Shown here: positions 25,494 to 34,808 of the stretch, piece after piece
How the letters are laid out: every line of letters starts with the position of its first letter
Position numbering within the stretch: the stretch's first letter is position 1
Assembly: GCA_947624445.1 (NCBI GenBank)
Contig: CANQKF010000004.1
Location: 42,244-106,243 of the forward strand
DNA: 64,000 bases
Direction of reading: 5' to 3'
From: an uncultured Clostridia bacterium
Lineage (GTDB): Bacteria; Bacillota; Clostridia; Christensenellales; Borkfalkiaceae
Notes under the pieces: model-generated
Database searches by the model: none
What the model was told of the DNA's origin: nothing
The model's input: only the letters and a program-made list of their open reading frames with translations
Position numbers and translations under genes: made by a program

Positions 25494-26062
25494 CAGATGG
25501 TGAGCAGCTCCTTTTCCTTGGCCGCGACGACCTTATCGAGATCCTCCACGCACTTTTTCACGGCGTCCTCGATGTCGATCTCGCTGTTCTTGGCTTCGTC
25601 CTCGGAGATCTCCTTCGCCGTTTTCATCTTCTTGATCGCCTCCATCGCCTCCTTGCGGTTGTTGCGGGCGGCGACCTTCGCTTCCTCCCCCATCTTGCGG
25701 ACCTGCTTCACGAGGTCCTTTCTGCGCTCCTCGGTGAGTTCGGGGAACACGAGGCGGATGACGGAGCCGTCGTTGGTGGGCGTGATGCCGATATCCGAGG
25801 CGAGGATCGCCTTCTCGATCGCCTTCAACAGCGATTTATCCCACGGGGAGATGACGAGGCAGCGCGCATCCGAGACGGAGATGTTGCCGAGCTGGTTGAG
25901 GGGCGTCATCATGCCGTATGCCTCGGCCTGCACTTTGTCGAGGATGCGGGGGTTGGCTCTGCCGGCGCGGATGACCGCATACTGGTCCTTGAGGACGGAA
26001 ACCGTCTTTTCCAGCTTGTCGTCGAGCACGAGAAAGACCTCTTCCAATTTTTCGTTCTCCAT
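25493..26062 (-). CDS. frr: Ribosome recycling factor
   Basis: Splits post-termination ribosomes with EF-G. It has 189 residues and is recognised by VLKDQYAVIRAGRANPRILD and PWDKSLLKAIEKAILASDIG. Directly downstream of pyrH, as is usual. Confidence 0.97.
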   Translation of the reverse strand: MENEKLEEVFLVLDDKLEKTVSVLKDQYAVIRAGRANPRILDKVQAEAYGMMTPLNQLGNISVSDARCLVISPWDKSLLKAIEKAILASDIGITPTNDGSVIRLVFPELTEERRKDLVKQVRKMGEEAKVAARNNRKEAMEAIKKMKTAKEISEDEAKNSEIDIEDAVKKCVEDLDKVVAAKEKELLTI

Positions 26063-26101
26063 AATTCACTCCTTATTGTTTTTTGCCCGTTTTGCGGGGG
26101 G

Positions 26102-26812
26102 TCATTCATTGCAGATGAGCGTTCCGAGCCGTTCGCCGCACACGGCGCGCAGGATGGAATCCTTCTCGCCGAGCGCAAAGGCGAGCACGGGGATGTTGTT
26201 CTCCATGCACATCGTCGCCGCCGTCGTGTCCATCGCTTTGAGGCCGCCCGAGACGACGTCGCGGAATGTGATGCGGTCGTATTTCTTCGCGGCGGGATCG
26301 AGGCGGGGATCGCTGCTGTAAATGCCGTCGACATTCTTCGCCATGAGCAGGACGTCCGCATTGATCTCGCAGGCGCGCTGTGCCGCGGCGGTATCCGTCG
26401 AGCAATAGGGATTGCCCGTGCCGCAGGCGAGGATGACGATGCGCCCCTTCTCGAAGTGGTTGAGCGCCTTGCGCAGGATGTAGGGCTCGGCGACGGAGAC
26501 CATGTTGAGCGCCGTCTGCACCCGCGTCGGGATCCCCCGCTTTTCGATGGCGTCCATCATCGCGAGGGAGTTCATCACCGTGGCGAGCATCCCCATGTGA
26601 TCGGCGGTGGTGCGGTCCATATTCGTCCCCTGCCTGCCCCGCCAGAAGTTGCCGCCGCCGATGACGAGGGCGATCTCGACGCCCATGCCGTGCACCTTGA
26701 CGAGCTGATCGACGACCCCTGAGATGACCTCCTCGTTGAGCCCGAAATGCTGCTCGCCCGCGAGCGCTTCCCCGGACAGCTTGAGTAAGATTCGGTGATA
26801 TTTCGGCGTCAT
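26102..26812 (-). CDS. pyrH: UMP kinase
   Basis: Phosphorylates UMP to UDP. It has 236 residues. The N-terminal ILLKLSGEALAG glycine loop and GGGNFWRGRQGTNMDRTTAD are diagnostic of the bacterial amino-acid-kinase-fold enzyme. First gene of the pyrH-frr-uppS-cdsA-dxr-rseP unit, and functionally downstream of the pyr operon at the other end of the window. Confidence 0.97.
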   Translation of the reverse strand: MTPKYHRILLKLSGEALAGEQHFGLNEEVISGVVDQLVKVHGMGVEIALVIGGGNFWRGRQGTNMDRTTADHMGMLATVMNSLAMMDAIEKRGIPTRVQTALNMVSVAEPYILRKALNHFEKGRIVILACGTGNPYCSTDTAAAQRACEINADVLLMAKNVDGIYSSDPRLDPAAKKYDRITFRDVVSGGLKAMDTTAATMCMENNIPVLAFALGEKDSILRAVCGERLGTLICNE

Positions 26813-26852
26813 GGCACGCTCCTTTTGCGCGAAAATTATTTTCGTTTTCTAC

Positions 26853-26881
26853 AGTATAACACACCCGCGCGGAAAATGCAA
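26853..26881 (-). promoter_or_regulatory. Promoter of pyrH-frr-uppS-cdsA-dxr-rseP
   Basis: On the minus strand TTGCAT (26876-26881), 17-bp spacer, TATACT (26853-26858). The predicted leader to pyrH is about 35 nt. Confidence 0.6.
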
Positions 26882-26967
26882 GGGCTTATCGTGAGAAAAT
26901 CTCGCGCGGCGGGAATTCTTTGCCGAAAGCGTCCCGCCGCAGCCTCTGCGAACACCGCTTCCGCACA

Positions 26968-26998
26968 AAAAAAGTGCCACCCTGTAGCACTTCTTTTG
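26968..26998 (-). terminator. Probable terminator after hemZ
   Basis: AAGTGC and GCACTT pair and are flanked by A- and T-rich runs, about 60 nt past the hemZ stop. A separate 9-bp inverted repeat GCGGCGGGA/TCCCGCCGC lies at 26906-26940. Confidence 0.6.
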
Positions 26999-27057
26999 CA
27001 TTTTCTCTGCGGATCCGCCTGCGCGCGGACGCGCCGTGCGCCGCCCGCTCCCGGCCT

Positions 27058-28464
27058 TCACTGTGCGCCGAAGAGCGCTTTTCTCGCCTCGATGAGCCGC
27101 GGATATTTTTCGAGATACGTCGGGAGATCCTTGGGACTCGCGAGCCGCTCGATGCGGTTTTCGCGCAAAATGACCCGCTTGGAAATGGCGTTCCCGCCCA
27201 CGGCGAGATTATCTGCGGTCTCCTCCATGACGTCCACGTTGTAAACGCACGCCTTGCCCGGCTTGGTCCAGCCGACGTTCTCGTGCGCCCCCGCCATGTA
27301 CTTCTGGCGGTAGAGGTAGTAGGGCTCGTAGCCCGCCGCGGTGAGCTTTTCGCGGGAATACGCGATCATTTCGGCGAGTCCGTCCTCGCGGAGCCGCGCC
27401 GTCTCCTCCTTGAGCCGCGCGCCCCGTTTGAGGCAGAGGGTGTGCACGGTGATGTTCGCGGGGGCGAGCGCGACCGCCGTATCCACGCTGTCTGAAAATT
27501 CCCCGAAGCTCTCCCCCGTGAGCCCCGCGATGAGATCGCAGTTGAGGTCGAAGCCGTAGGGCGCCGTCATCGCAAAGGCGCGGAACACATCCTCCGCCGT
27601 GTGCTTCCTCCCGATCGCCGCGAGCGTGCGGTCGGAAAAGGATTGGGCGTTGATGCACAGCCGCGTGACGCCGTATTTCTTGCACAGGTCGAGCTTTTCC
27701 TCGGAAAAGACGTCGGGGCGCCCCGCCTCCACCGTAAATTCGCACCCGCGTGCGATCTTCGCCGCCTCAGCGAGCACCCGTTCGAGGTCCTTCGGCGCTA
27801 AAACAAAGGGCGTCCCCCCGCCAATGTACACCGAGCGCAGCCTTCGGATGAGCGGCGCCGCCCCCGCGAGTTCGGCTTCGAGCGCGGAGAGGTAGGCGGG
27901 CAGATACTTCTCGGTCCCCGCGATCGGCGCGGTGATGAAGGAGCAATAGGTGCATTTCGTCGGGCAGAAGGGCAGGGAGATGAAGAGATCGCAGTTCCCC
28001 TCCCGCCGCTCGTAGACGGGCTGCTGCGCCGCGAGGACGCGCGCGGTGAGGGAGATGTTCTCCTCCGAGACCCCCATGGTACGGAAGAGCGCAGCAAAGT
28101 CCCGCCCCGCCGCCATCTCCTGATAGGCGAGACGGGTCGGGCGGATGCCCGTGAGCGCCCCCCACGGCAGCCGCTTGCCCGTGACGGCGGCGAGCGCCTC
28201 ATAGAGGGCGAGCTTAGAGGAACGCTTCGCCATGCTCTTGAATTCGAGGGTACCCTGTGTGCGGAAAACGTCTCTGCGCGAAAAACTGCGCCCGTCCACC
28301 GTGACGGTATTCTCGAAGTTCTCGCCGTCGCAGGAAAAGACGTGCCCGATCGAAAACGTGTCCGCGCCGTCGAAGAGGCGGACGACGTCCATGAGTTCAG
28401 GATGCAAAAATGGTTCGTTCGTCGTGATCATAATTTTCGGGGATCCGCAAAAGCCGCATCGCAC
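27058..28464 (-). CDS. hemZ: Radical SAM coproporphyrinogen dehydrogenase-like protein HemZ
   Basis: A 468-residue radical SAM enzyme of the HemN/HemW superfamily in its Bacillota HemZ form. The 4Fe-4S motif CPTKCTYC has cysteines at 167, 171 and 174. YIGGGTPFVL, FTVEAGRPD and LNCDLIAGLTGE follow. The N-terminal 150 residues are the HemZ-specific part. The substrate is usually given as coproporphyrinogen III but is less certain than for HemN. The start is uncertain: 28464 or 28431, neither with a strong ribosome binding site. Confidence 0.85.
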   Translation of the reverse strand: MRCGFCGSPKIMITTNEPFLHPELMDVVRLFDGADTFSIGHVFSCDGENFENTVTVDGRSFSRRDVFRTQGTLEFKSMAKRSSKLALYEALAAVTGKRLPWGALTGIRPTRLAYQEMAAGRDFAALFRTMGVSEENISLTARVLAAQQPVYERREGNCDLFISLPFCPTKCTYCSFITAPIAGTEKYLPAYLSALEAELAGAAPLIRRLRSVYIGGGTPFVLAPKDLERVLAEAAKIARGCEFTVEAGRPDVFSEEKLDLCKKYGVTRLCINAQSFSDRTLAAIGRKHTAEDVFRAFAMTAPYGFDLNCDLIAGLTGESFGEFSDSVDTAVALAPANITVHTLCLKRGARLKEETARLREDGLAEMIAYSREKLTAAGYEPYYLYRQKYMAGAHENVGWTKPGKACVYNVDVMEETADNLAVGGNAISKRVILRENRIERLASPKDLPTYLEKYPRLIEARKALFGAQ

Positions 28465-28515
28465 GGCCCCTGCGCAAGGGAAATTCGTGAAAATTCAGGG
28501 ACCTGCGCACTTCGG

Positions 28516-29148
28516 TCAGATGCCCTTGAGAAAAGGATTGCAGGCGCGCTCCTTTGCGAGCGTCGTGTCCTCCCCGTGCCCGGGGTAGACGGCGCCGTCG
28601 AAGGGGAGCGCCTTGAGCCTTGCAAGGCTCGCACGCATCTGCGCCGCGCTGCCCGTGGGAAGATCGATCCGCCCGATGTTCCCCGCAAACAGCGTGTCGC
28701 CCGAAAAAAGACCCACGTACCCCCTTTTTTCTTCGGAATGCGCGGCACGGACGAGGTAGCAACAGCTATCGGAAGTGTGCCCGGGCGTCGCGAGCGGGAG
28801 GAAGGAGATCTTGCAGAGTTCGAAGGGCGTTTCCGCCGCAAAGGTGAAATCCAATGAAAAATCGGGGACGGGCGTGCCGAATTCTTCGCCGAGGTCGGGC
28901 AGACGCGCGGAAAGCGCGGTTTTGAGGCACCCGATCTTCGCGCCCGCCGCGGAGAGCGCCGCGCACCCGCCCACATGGTCGAAGTGCCCGTGCGTCAGGA
29001 GGGCGAATTTCACACACAGTCCCCGCCGTTTTGCCTCCGCGAGGACCTGCGGCTGCGCGGGATCGATGACGACCGCGTTCTCGCCGTCCTCGGTGAGAAG
29101 ATAGGCGTTCGCCGCAAATCCGCGGGGCGCAATTTTGACGATCTGCAT
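28516..29148 (-). CDS. Metallo-beta-lactamase-fold hydrolase, glyoxalase II-like
   Basis: A 210-residue zinc hydrolase with the THGHFDHVGG motif (HxHxDH at 53-58), a later TPGHTSDSCCYLV and an FSGDTLFAGNIGRID stretch. This subgroup sits between relA and hemZ in many Clostridia. The precise substrate, a thioester or other, is unknown. Confidence 0.9.
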   Translation of the reverse strand: MQIVKIAPRGFAANAYLLTEDGENAVVIDPAQPQVLAEAKRRGLCVKFALLTHGHFDHVGGCAALSAAGAKIGCLKTALSARLPDLGEEFGTPVPDFSLDFTFAAETPFELCKISFLPLATPGHTSDSCCYLVRAAHSEEKRGYVGLFSGDTLFAGNIGRIDLPTGSAAQMRASLARLKALPFDGAVYPGHGEDTTLAKERACNPFLKGI

Positions 29149-29244
29149 ATTCCCTCCTGTGGAAACGGTGGTCTTTTTTTGGAGATTTCTCTACGTTCGA
29201 AATGACGTAGGGGGGGGGATACCTATGTAGTTTATTTCCTTGCC

Positions 29245-29281
29245 CCCCATCCGTCACGGCTACGCCGTGCCCCCGATGGGG
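29245..29281. repeat. Long imperfect hairpin downstream of relA
   Basis: CCCCATC...CACGGC-TAC-GCCGTG...GATGGGG. The left arm CCCCCCATCCGTCACGGC resembles 20835-20855, and TCGAAATGACG just upstream resembles the family D ends, so this is a fragment of a dispersed repeat. The 29149-29332 gap has no gene. Confidence 0.55.
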
Positions 29282-29332
29282 TTAGGATTGAGAGACGGGT
29301 GCTCCGTTCTCCGACCGCGGAGGGGCGGAAGA

Positions 29333-31462
29333 TCAGTTGCTCATTCTTCGCACGTCGAGGATGCGGGGATAGGTTTTGATCTTGCCGATGAGCACATCGA
29401 TATCCTGCTTACTCAAAAGGCTCACCGTGACTTCGACGATCGCGTCGTGATTCTTATCGTATCTGCCGTTGATGGAGGAAATGGAGATCTTCATCTCCGC
29501 CACCGACTGCGAGATCGCCGAGATCGCCGCGCCCTGCTCCTCCGCGGAGACGACCAGCGCGACTTTATAGCGGGAGCCCTGCGAGCTGCCCGTCCACTCG
29601 GCGGGCTGGAGGCGCTCCTTCTCCACATTCCTGAGGTTGGGGCAATCCTTCCTGTGGATGACGACCCCCCTCCCCCGCGTCACGAAGCCGATGATGTCGT
29701 CGCCCGGGACGGGGGAACAGCAGCCCGCAAAGGAGACGAGCAGCCCCGACATTCCCTTGACGGTGACGGCGCTCCCATCGTGTTTTTCGCGGAAGGGACG
29801 GATCTCGACGGACTGCGGCGCCTCCTTGCGGAAGTAATCGAGGAGCTTGAAAAAGACCTGCGTCGAAGAGACCGCGCCGTAGCCGATGGCGGCGAACATC
29901 TCGTCCTGCGTATCGAAGGAGAGCTTCTCCGAGACCTTTTTGAAGCTCTCGGGGGTGAGGATCTCCGCGAGCGTGCAGCCGCGGCGCTTCGCCGTCTCCT
30001 CGAGCATGGAGCGCCCGAGGCGGATGTTCTCCTCCTTGGTTTCCTTTTTGTAGAACGTCTTGATCTTTGCCTTCGCGGAGGGCGACTTGATGAATTTGAG
30101 CCAATCGCGCGAGGGGCCCTTGCTCGTGGGCGAGGTGATGATCTCGACGACGTCGCCGAGCTGCAGGGTGGAATTCAGGGGGACGATCTTGCCGTTGACC
30201 TTGGCGCCCGTGCAGTGGTTGCCGACCTCCGAGTGGATGGCGTAGGCGAAATCCACGGGCGTCGCGCCGACGGGCAGGGAGATGACCTTGCTGCGGGGGG
30301 TAAAGACGAGCAGTTCGTTGCTATACAGCTCCCCCTTCACCGTGTCGAGGAACTCCTTGGAGTCGCGCAGGCCCCCCTGGATATCCATCATCTCGCGGAT
30401 CCACGAGATGCGCTGGTCGAGGGAGGTCTCCTCGTCGCGGTGCTCCTTGTATTTCCAATGCGCCGCGATACCGTATTCCGCCGTGCGGTGCATCTCCTCG
30501 GTGCGGATCTGGATCTCGAAGGGCTGCCCGAAGGAGGTGACGACCGTCGTGTGCAGCGATTGGTAGAGGTTGGGCTTGGGGGTCGCGATGTAGTCCTTGA
30601 TGCGCCCCGGGACGGGCTTCCACGTCTTGTGGATCTTGCCGAGCACCTCGTAGCACTCGTCGACGGTGGCGACGATCACGCGCACGGCGGTGAGGTCGTA
30701 GATCTGATCGAGGGAGCGCTCCTTCGTTTTCATCTTTTTATAGATGGAATAGAAGTGCTTGGGCCGCCCGAACACCTCGCCGTGGATGCCCGATTCGACG
30801 AGCATGGCGGTGATCTCCTTGACGACGAAATCCACGAAGCGGTTGCGTTCCTCGAGCTTCTGGTGGATGTTGCTGACGAGATACTCGAACGCGGTGGGAT
30901 CGAGATATTTGAGGCAGAGATCCTCGAGCTCGCACTTGATCTGGCTGATGCCGAGCCGCCCCGCGATGGGAGCGTAGATATCGAGGGTCTCCTGCGCCAT
31001 CTTCTTCTGCCGCTCGGGCGAGAGGTAGTTGAGGGAGCGCATGTTGTGGAGACGGTCGGCGAGCTTGATGATGATGACGCGGATATCCTTCGCCATCGCG
31101 ATGAAGATCTTGCGGAAGTTCTCCGCCTCCTCCTCTTCCTGCGACTTAAAGACGATCTTATCGAGCTTGGTGACGCCCTCGACGAGCGTGAGCACCCCCT
31201 CGCCGAATTCGCGGCGGAGGTCCTCCTCGGTGGCGGGCGTATCCTCGATGACGTCATGGAGGAGCGCCGCGGCGACGGTCTCGGCGTCGAGCCCGAGCTC
31301 GACGAGGATCTCGGCGACGGCGCAGGGATGGATGAAGTAGGGCTCCCCCGAGGCGCGCTTCTGGTTCTGGTGCGCCGCGCGCGCAAAATCGTGGGCGCGC
31401 AGCAGAAGATCGCGCTCGTCGCCCACATAATATTCGTAGATCTTCATCAGGATCGCTTCCAT
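29333..31462 (-). CDS. relA: Bifunctional (p)ppGpp synthetase/hydrolase
   Basis: Rel enzyme of the stringent response, 709 residues. The order is HD hydrolase domain (HD pair at 69-70 in ALLHDVIEDT), synthetase domain (RIKDYIATPKPNLYQSLHTT), TGS domain (FTPRSKVISLPVGATPVDFA) and C-terminal ACT domain. Both catalytic domains look intact. The ATG at 31462 overlaps the recJ stop by one base (TGATG) with AAGGAG upstream; a GTG three bases earlier is possible but less likely. The usual neighbour apt is absent. Confidence 0.96.
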   Translation of the reverse strand: MEAILMKIYEYYVGDERDLLLRAHDFARAAHQNQKRASGEPYFIHPCAVAEILVELGLDAETVAAALLHDVIEDTPATEEDLRREFGEGVLTLVEGVTKLDKIVFKSQEEEEAENFRKIFIAMAKDIRVIIIKLADRLHNMRSLNYLSPERQKKMAQETLDIYAPIAGRLGISQIKCELEDLCLKYLDPTAFEYLVSNIHQKLEERNRFVDFVVKEITAMLVESGIHGEVFGRPKHFYSIYKKMKTKERSLDQIYDLTAVRVIVATVDECYEVLGKIHKTWKPVPGRIKDYIATPKPNLYQSLHTTVVTSFGQPFEIQIRTEEMHRTAEYGIAAHWKYKEHRDEETSLDQRISWIREMMDIQGGLRDSKEFLDTVKGELYSNELLVFTPRSKVISLPVGATPVDFAYAIHSEVGNHCTGAKVNGKIVPLNSTLQLGDVVEIITSPTSKGPSRDWLKFIKSPSAKAKIKTFYKKETKEENIRLGRSMLEETAKRRGCTLAEILTPESFKKVSEKLSFDTQDEMFAAIGYGAVSSTQVFFKLLDYFRKEAPQSVEIRPFREKHDGSAVTVKGMSGLLVSFAGCCSPVPGDDIIGFVTRGRGVVIHRKDCPNLRNVEKERLQPAEWTGSSQGSRYKVALVVSAEEQGAAISAISQSVAEMKISISSINGRYDKNHDAIVEVTVSLLSKQDIDVLIGKIKTYPRILDVRRMSN

Positions 31463-33759
31463 CACTGCTCCTTCAGGCTGCGGACAGCCACATAGATGCG
31501 CGAATTCGCAAGATCGGTCTTTTTGCCGCGGAAAATACGCAGCACGTCCCCCGTCGAAATGAGCCCGAGCTCTTCAAAGACGGCGAGCGCAAAGACGACC
31601 GTCTCGCGGGAGACATTAAAATCCATCCGCCGCGCGAAGTCGGCATAGCCTTCCGCCGCGCATCCCTCCGCGCGTTTGAGCGCCGCAAACACGCCGAGCA
31701 GCGTTTCGCGGGAACAATCCACCCGAGCAAGCGCAGACATCGCGGGCGCGTCCGCGGGCGCATACAGCGCGGCACGCCCCGTGCAGGGGAATGCGGCGGG
31801 CGCGTCGAGCGCGACTACCTCGCGGAACCCAGCAAGGTTGCAATCCTGCGAGGGCGCAAAGACGACGGTATTCAAAAGGCTGCCCGAGGAGGGCGTGAAG
31901 ATCTCCGTCGGGATGGCTTTGAGCGAGGGATAGCGGGCGAGGCTCTTGCGGTCGTAGACGACGGCGCACAGCCCGTAGTCGCACGCGGAGATCTTCTCGC
32001 CGAGGAGACGGTCGAGCGCCTCCTGCGGCAAAAAAGTCGCACCCTGTTGTGAATATTCGAGGTTTTTGAGGCAATTTTCGAGGGCGTCGAGTTCGATCTC
32101 CTCGCCGCTCGCGCCGTCGTAGAGCACGCAGCGGACAAAGCCCTTCACGTACTCCTTCCCGCGGAATTTCGATACGTTGTATTCGAACACGATCTGCTTT
32201 TCCACGTCGCTCCGCAACAGCGCCATATCCTTGATCCCGCCGAAATAGACGAGATCCATGCCGCCGAGATTGAAGCTTAAGTGGGGCGAGAGCGGTTTGA
32301 GCGGCGCGCACGCCACCCGCTTCGCGGAGACGGTGAAGAGCGGCCTGCGGTTGCCCATGCCGCAGGGTTCGAGGGCAGAAAGTTCATGGGCGACGGCGAC
32401 GAAATCCTCCGTCCCCTCGCCCGCGACGGCGATCGTCGGGCGGAAGTCCTCCCGCGTGTAACGGGCGCCGATGTATTCGTTGAGGGCGGCGCGGAGGGCC
32501 TCGAAATTCTGCTCGGAGACGTTGACGCCCGCCGCCTGCGCGTGGCCGCCGAACTCCTCGATGTATTGCGCGCAGCCCTTGAGCGCCTCGAAGATGTTCA
32601 CGTTCTCGATGCTCCGCGCACTGCCCTTGAAGCTCTCTCCCCGCCGCACAAAGAGCAGCGTGGGGCGGGCAAATTCCTCGGCGATGCGCGCCGCGACGAT
32701 GCCAACAAATCCCGCGCTCCACTTCTCGCCCGCGAGCATGACGACGTTGCCGTATGCCCCCTCTTCGGCGATCTGCGCCTCCGCCTGCGCGTAGAGCTCA
32801 TCGCAGCACCGCTGGCGTTCGGTATTGTAGGCGTTCAGAGAGAGCGCGAGGGTGGCGATCTCCTCCTCGTCGTCGGTCGTGAACAGTTTGAGCGCGGCAT
32901 GCGCGTCCCCCATCCTGCCCGCGGCGTTCACGCGGGGGGCGAGGTAGTATGCGAGCGTCTGCGCCGTGATCTCGCCCGTCTTGCCGAGCAGGGCGGAAAA
33001 GGCGGGACGCGGCATTTCTTCGATGCGTTTCAGCCCCACGGCGACGATATCGCGGTTCTCCCCCGTGAGGGGAACGCTGTCCGCCACCGTCGAGAGCGCG
33101 GCGAAATCGACGAGCGCGTTCGCCTGCTCCCCGATGAGCGCCTGTGCCAGCTTGAAGGCGACGCCCGCGCCGCAGAGGTTGTCGTAGGGGTAATCGCCGC
33201 CGAGCTTGGGATTGACGATGATGCAATCGGGCAATTCGTCGGGCAGTTCGTGGTGGTCGGTGACGATCACGTCCGCCCCCTGCTCGCGGATGTAGGCGAC
33301 CTCCTTGCGGTTGGAGATGCCGCAGTCCACCGTGATCACGAGGTCGGGCAAAAAGTCGTCGAAGATGCGGTCGATCGCGGCAACGGACATCCCGTAGCCC
33401 TCCGTGCGCTCGGGGATATAGAGATAGGCCTCGATGCCGAACGCTTTGAGGGCGCGCGAGAGCACCGCGCAGGCGCCGATGCCGTCTGCGTCGTAATCGC
33501 CGAACACCGCCACCCGCCATTCCTCGTCGCGGGCGCGCGTGATGAGCTCCACCGCCTCCCGCATGCCTTTCAGGAGGAAGGGCGAGAGGAAGTTCCGCTC
33601 GGAGGGCGCGAGAAAGCGGCGCGCCTTTTCGGGGGTATCCACCCCGCGCGCATAGAGGACCTGCGCCATCGTAACGGTGACGCCGAGCGCTTCGGAGAGG
33701 CGCTCCGCTTCATGCAGCTGTTGCGGCGAAAATTCGAATTCGCGGACGAGCTTTTTCAT
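31462..33759 (-). CDS. recJ: Single-stranded-DNA-specific exonuclease RecJ
   Basis: A 5'-3' ssDNA exonuclease of 765 residues, DHH phosphoesterase family. It shows AVFGDYDADGIGACAVLSRA, VITVDCGISN and TDHHELPDELPD. The DHHA1 domain includes GGHAQAAGVNVS. The C-terminal 250 residues are a less conserved extension. The start has only a weak site (AAAGAAG) and is just 8 nt after the U-tract of the secDF terminator. Confidence 0.95.
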   Translation of the reverse strand: MKKLVREFEFSPQQLHEAERLSEALGVTVTMAQVLYARGVDTPEKARRFLAPSERNFLSPFLLKGMREAVELITRARDEEWRVAVFGDYDADGIGACAVLSRALKAFGIEAYLYIPERTEGYGMSVAAIDRIFDDFLPDLVITVDCGISNRKEVAYIREQGADVIVTDHHELPDELPDCIIVNPKLGGDYPYDNLCGAGVAFKLAQALIGEQANALVDFAALSTVADSVPLTGENRDIVAVGLKRIEEMPRPAFSALLGKTGEITAQTLAYYLAPRVNAAGRMGDAHAALKLFTTDDEEEIATLALSLNAYNTERQRCCDELYAQAEAQIAEEGAYGNVVMLAGEKWSAGFVGIVAARIAEEFARPTLLFVRRGESFKGSARSIENVNIFEALKGCAQYIEEFGGHAQAAGVNVSEQNFEALRAALNEYIGARYTREDFRPTIAVAGEGTEDFVAVAHELSALEPCGMGNRRPLFTVSAKRVACAPLKPLSPHLSFNLGGMDLVYFGGIKDMALLRSDVEKQIVFEYNVSKFRGKEYVKGFVRCVLYDGASGEEIELDALENCLKNLEYSQQGATFLPQEALDRLLGEKISACDYGLCAVVYDRKSLARYPSLKAIPTEIFTPSSGSLLNTVVFAPSQDCNLAGFREVVALDAPAAFPCTGRAALYAPADAPAMSALARVDCSRETLLGVFAALKRAEGCAAEGYADFARRMDFNVSRETVVFALAVFEELGLISTGDVLRIFRGKKTDLANSRIYVAVRSLKEQ

Positions 33760-33767
33760 CTTCTTTG

Positions 33768-33794
33768 AAAAAACGGCGGGGAGCCCCCCGCCGT
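33768..33794 (-). terminator. Intrinsic terminator between secF and recJ
   Basis: On the minus strand ACGGCGGGG-GGCT-CCCCGCCGTTTTTT, a perfect 9-bp GC-rich stem and six Ts. It lies 18 nt past the secF stop and 8 nt before the recJ ATG, so recJ-relA depends on readthrough or on a promoter overlapping secF. Confidence 0.88.
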
Positions 33795-33812
33795 ACCTTA
33801 TTCAGTTCGGGG

Positions 33813-34808
33813 TCACTCGGATTTCTGTGCGCCCTTCTTTGCGGCGACGTAGCCGCCCTTCTTTGCCGCCTTCCGCCGATCGAACGCCCGCTTGATGGGG
33901 ACGACGATGTTCGGGCCGATGAGCAACGTGGAATACACGGGGACCGCGACCGCAAGGAGCGCGGGAAGCACGGCCGCCATCGTCCCAAAGACGCCGCACG
34001 CCCCGAGCACGAGCACGACGATCCCGAGCGCGAGCGCCGTGAGGCAGACGGGACGGAGCGCCGCACGCATCGCGGCGGCAACGGCCTCTCCCGCCGTCAT
34101 CGAGGCATACGCCTCGGACTTGAACGTCTCGCGCATGCGCATGCAGGCGATCATCCATAGGAACACGGAGACAAACGCCGCCACACCCGCATAGACGGCG
34201 GGCATCAGCGAATACACGGGCACCCGTGCCAATGCGAGGAGCGCGAGCGTCAACAATACGTCGTGCGCCGTCACGGCAAGCCCCGCGACGCCGCAGCTCA
34301 CGCCGAAGCGGATCGTGAGATAGCCGAGCGCGACGACCGCCGCGACCGCAAGGGCCACAGCCGCGCGCCATGCCGCCTCAAAATACGGCTGCTCTTCGAG
34401 GAAATGATAGCTCGCGTAGACGCGCGCGCCGCGGTATTCCTCCATCGCGTTGATCTCCGCGACGACGGCCGCCAGCTCCTTTTCGTCCAAAGAAGCGCCG
34501 AGCTTGTAGGTGAGCACGGTATCCGTGGTCTCGGCGAGCGACTCGCTGTCGACGACGGGCGCCGTGACGCCCTCCGAAAACGCGATGCCGTGCTTTTCCA
34601 TGGAGCTCTCGGCGAGCGCGCGGACCTTCTCTTGCTGCGCTTCGTCGATGCCGATCACGACGCTATATTTGATCTCAAGCGCGTATGCGGCGGGACGGTC
34701 GGGCGCATTGTTGAACCCGAAGAAAGCATACATCAGGATCCCCGCGATGATGAGCACTGCGGAGAGCGCCAGAAAGAGCGGGAAAAAGCGGGATCTCTTG
34801 TTATTCAT
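33813..34808 (-). CDS. secF: Divergent SecF-like export membrane protein
   Basis: A 331-residue RND-type protein with one N-terminal helix, a periplasmic-type domain and five C-terminal helices, paired with the secD-like gene. GVSCGVAGLAVTAHDVLLTLAL keeps the family HD pair, and CMRMRETFKSEAY matches the end of the DRIREN region. The canonical NDTIVVFDR motif is replaced by FVSVFLWMIACMR. SecDF uses ion flow to pull on exported proteins; the changed motifs cast doubt on normal ion coupling. It overlaps secD by 8 nt. Confidence 0.82.
   Translation of the reverse strand: MNNKRSRFFPLFLALSAVLIIAGILMYAFFGFNNAPDRPAAYALEIKYSVVIGIDEAQQEKVRALAESSMEKHGIAFSEGVTAPVVDSESLAETTDTVLTYKLGASLDEKELAAVVAEINAMEEYRGARVYASYHFLEEQPYFEAAWRAAVALAVAAVVALGYLTIRFGVSCGVAGLAVTAHDVLLTLALLALARVPVYSLMPAVYAGVAAFVSVFLWMIACMRMRETFKSEAYASMTAGEAVAAAMRAALRPVCLTALALGIVVLVLGACGVFGTMAAVLPALLAVAVPVYSTLLIGPNIVVPIKRAFDRRKAAKKGGYVAAKKGAQKSE

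Noticed and set aside
29240..31495. Very long plus-strand open frame (751 codons) across relA
   Set aside because: It is antisense to an intact Rel protein with all domains, is rich in Asp/Arg/Leu from GC-biased shadow codons, and matches no family. Similar antisense frames over cdsA/dxr, queA/ruvB, argH and secY are rejected for the same reason.
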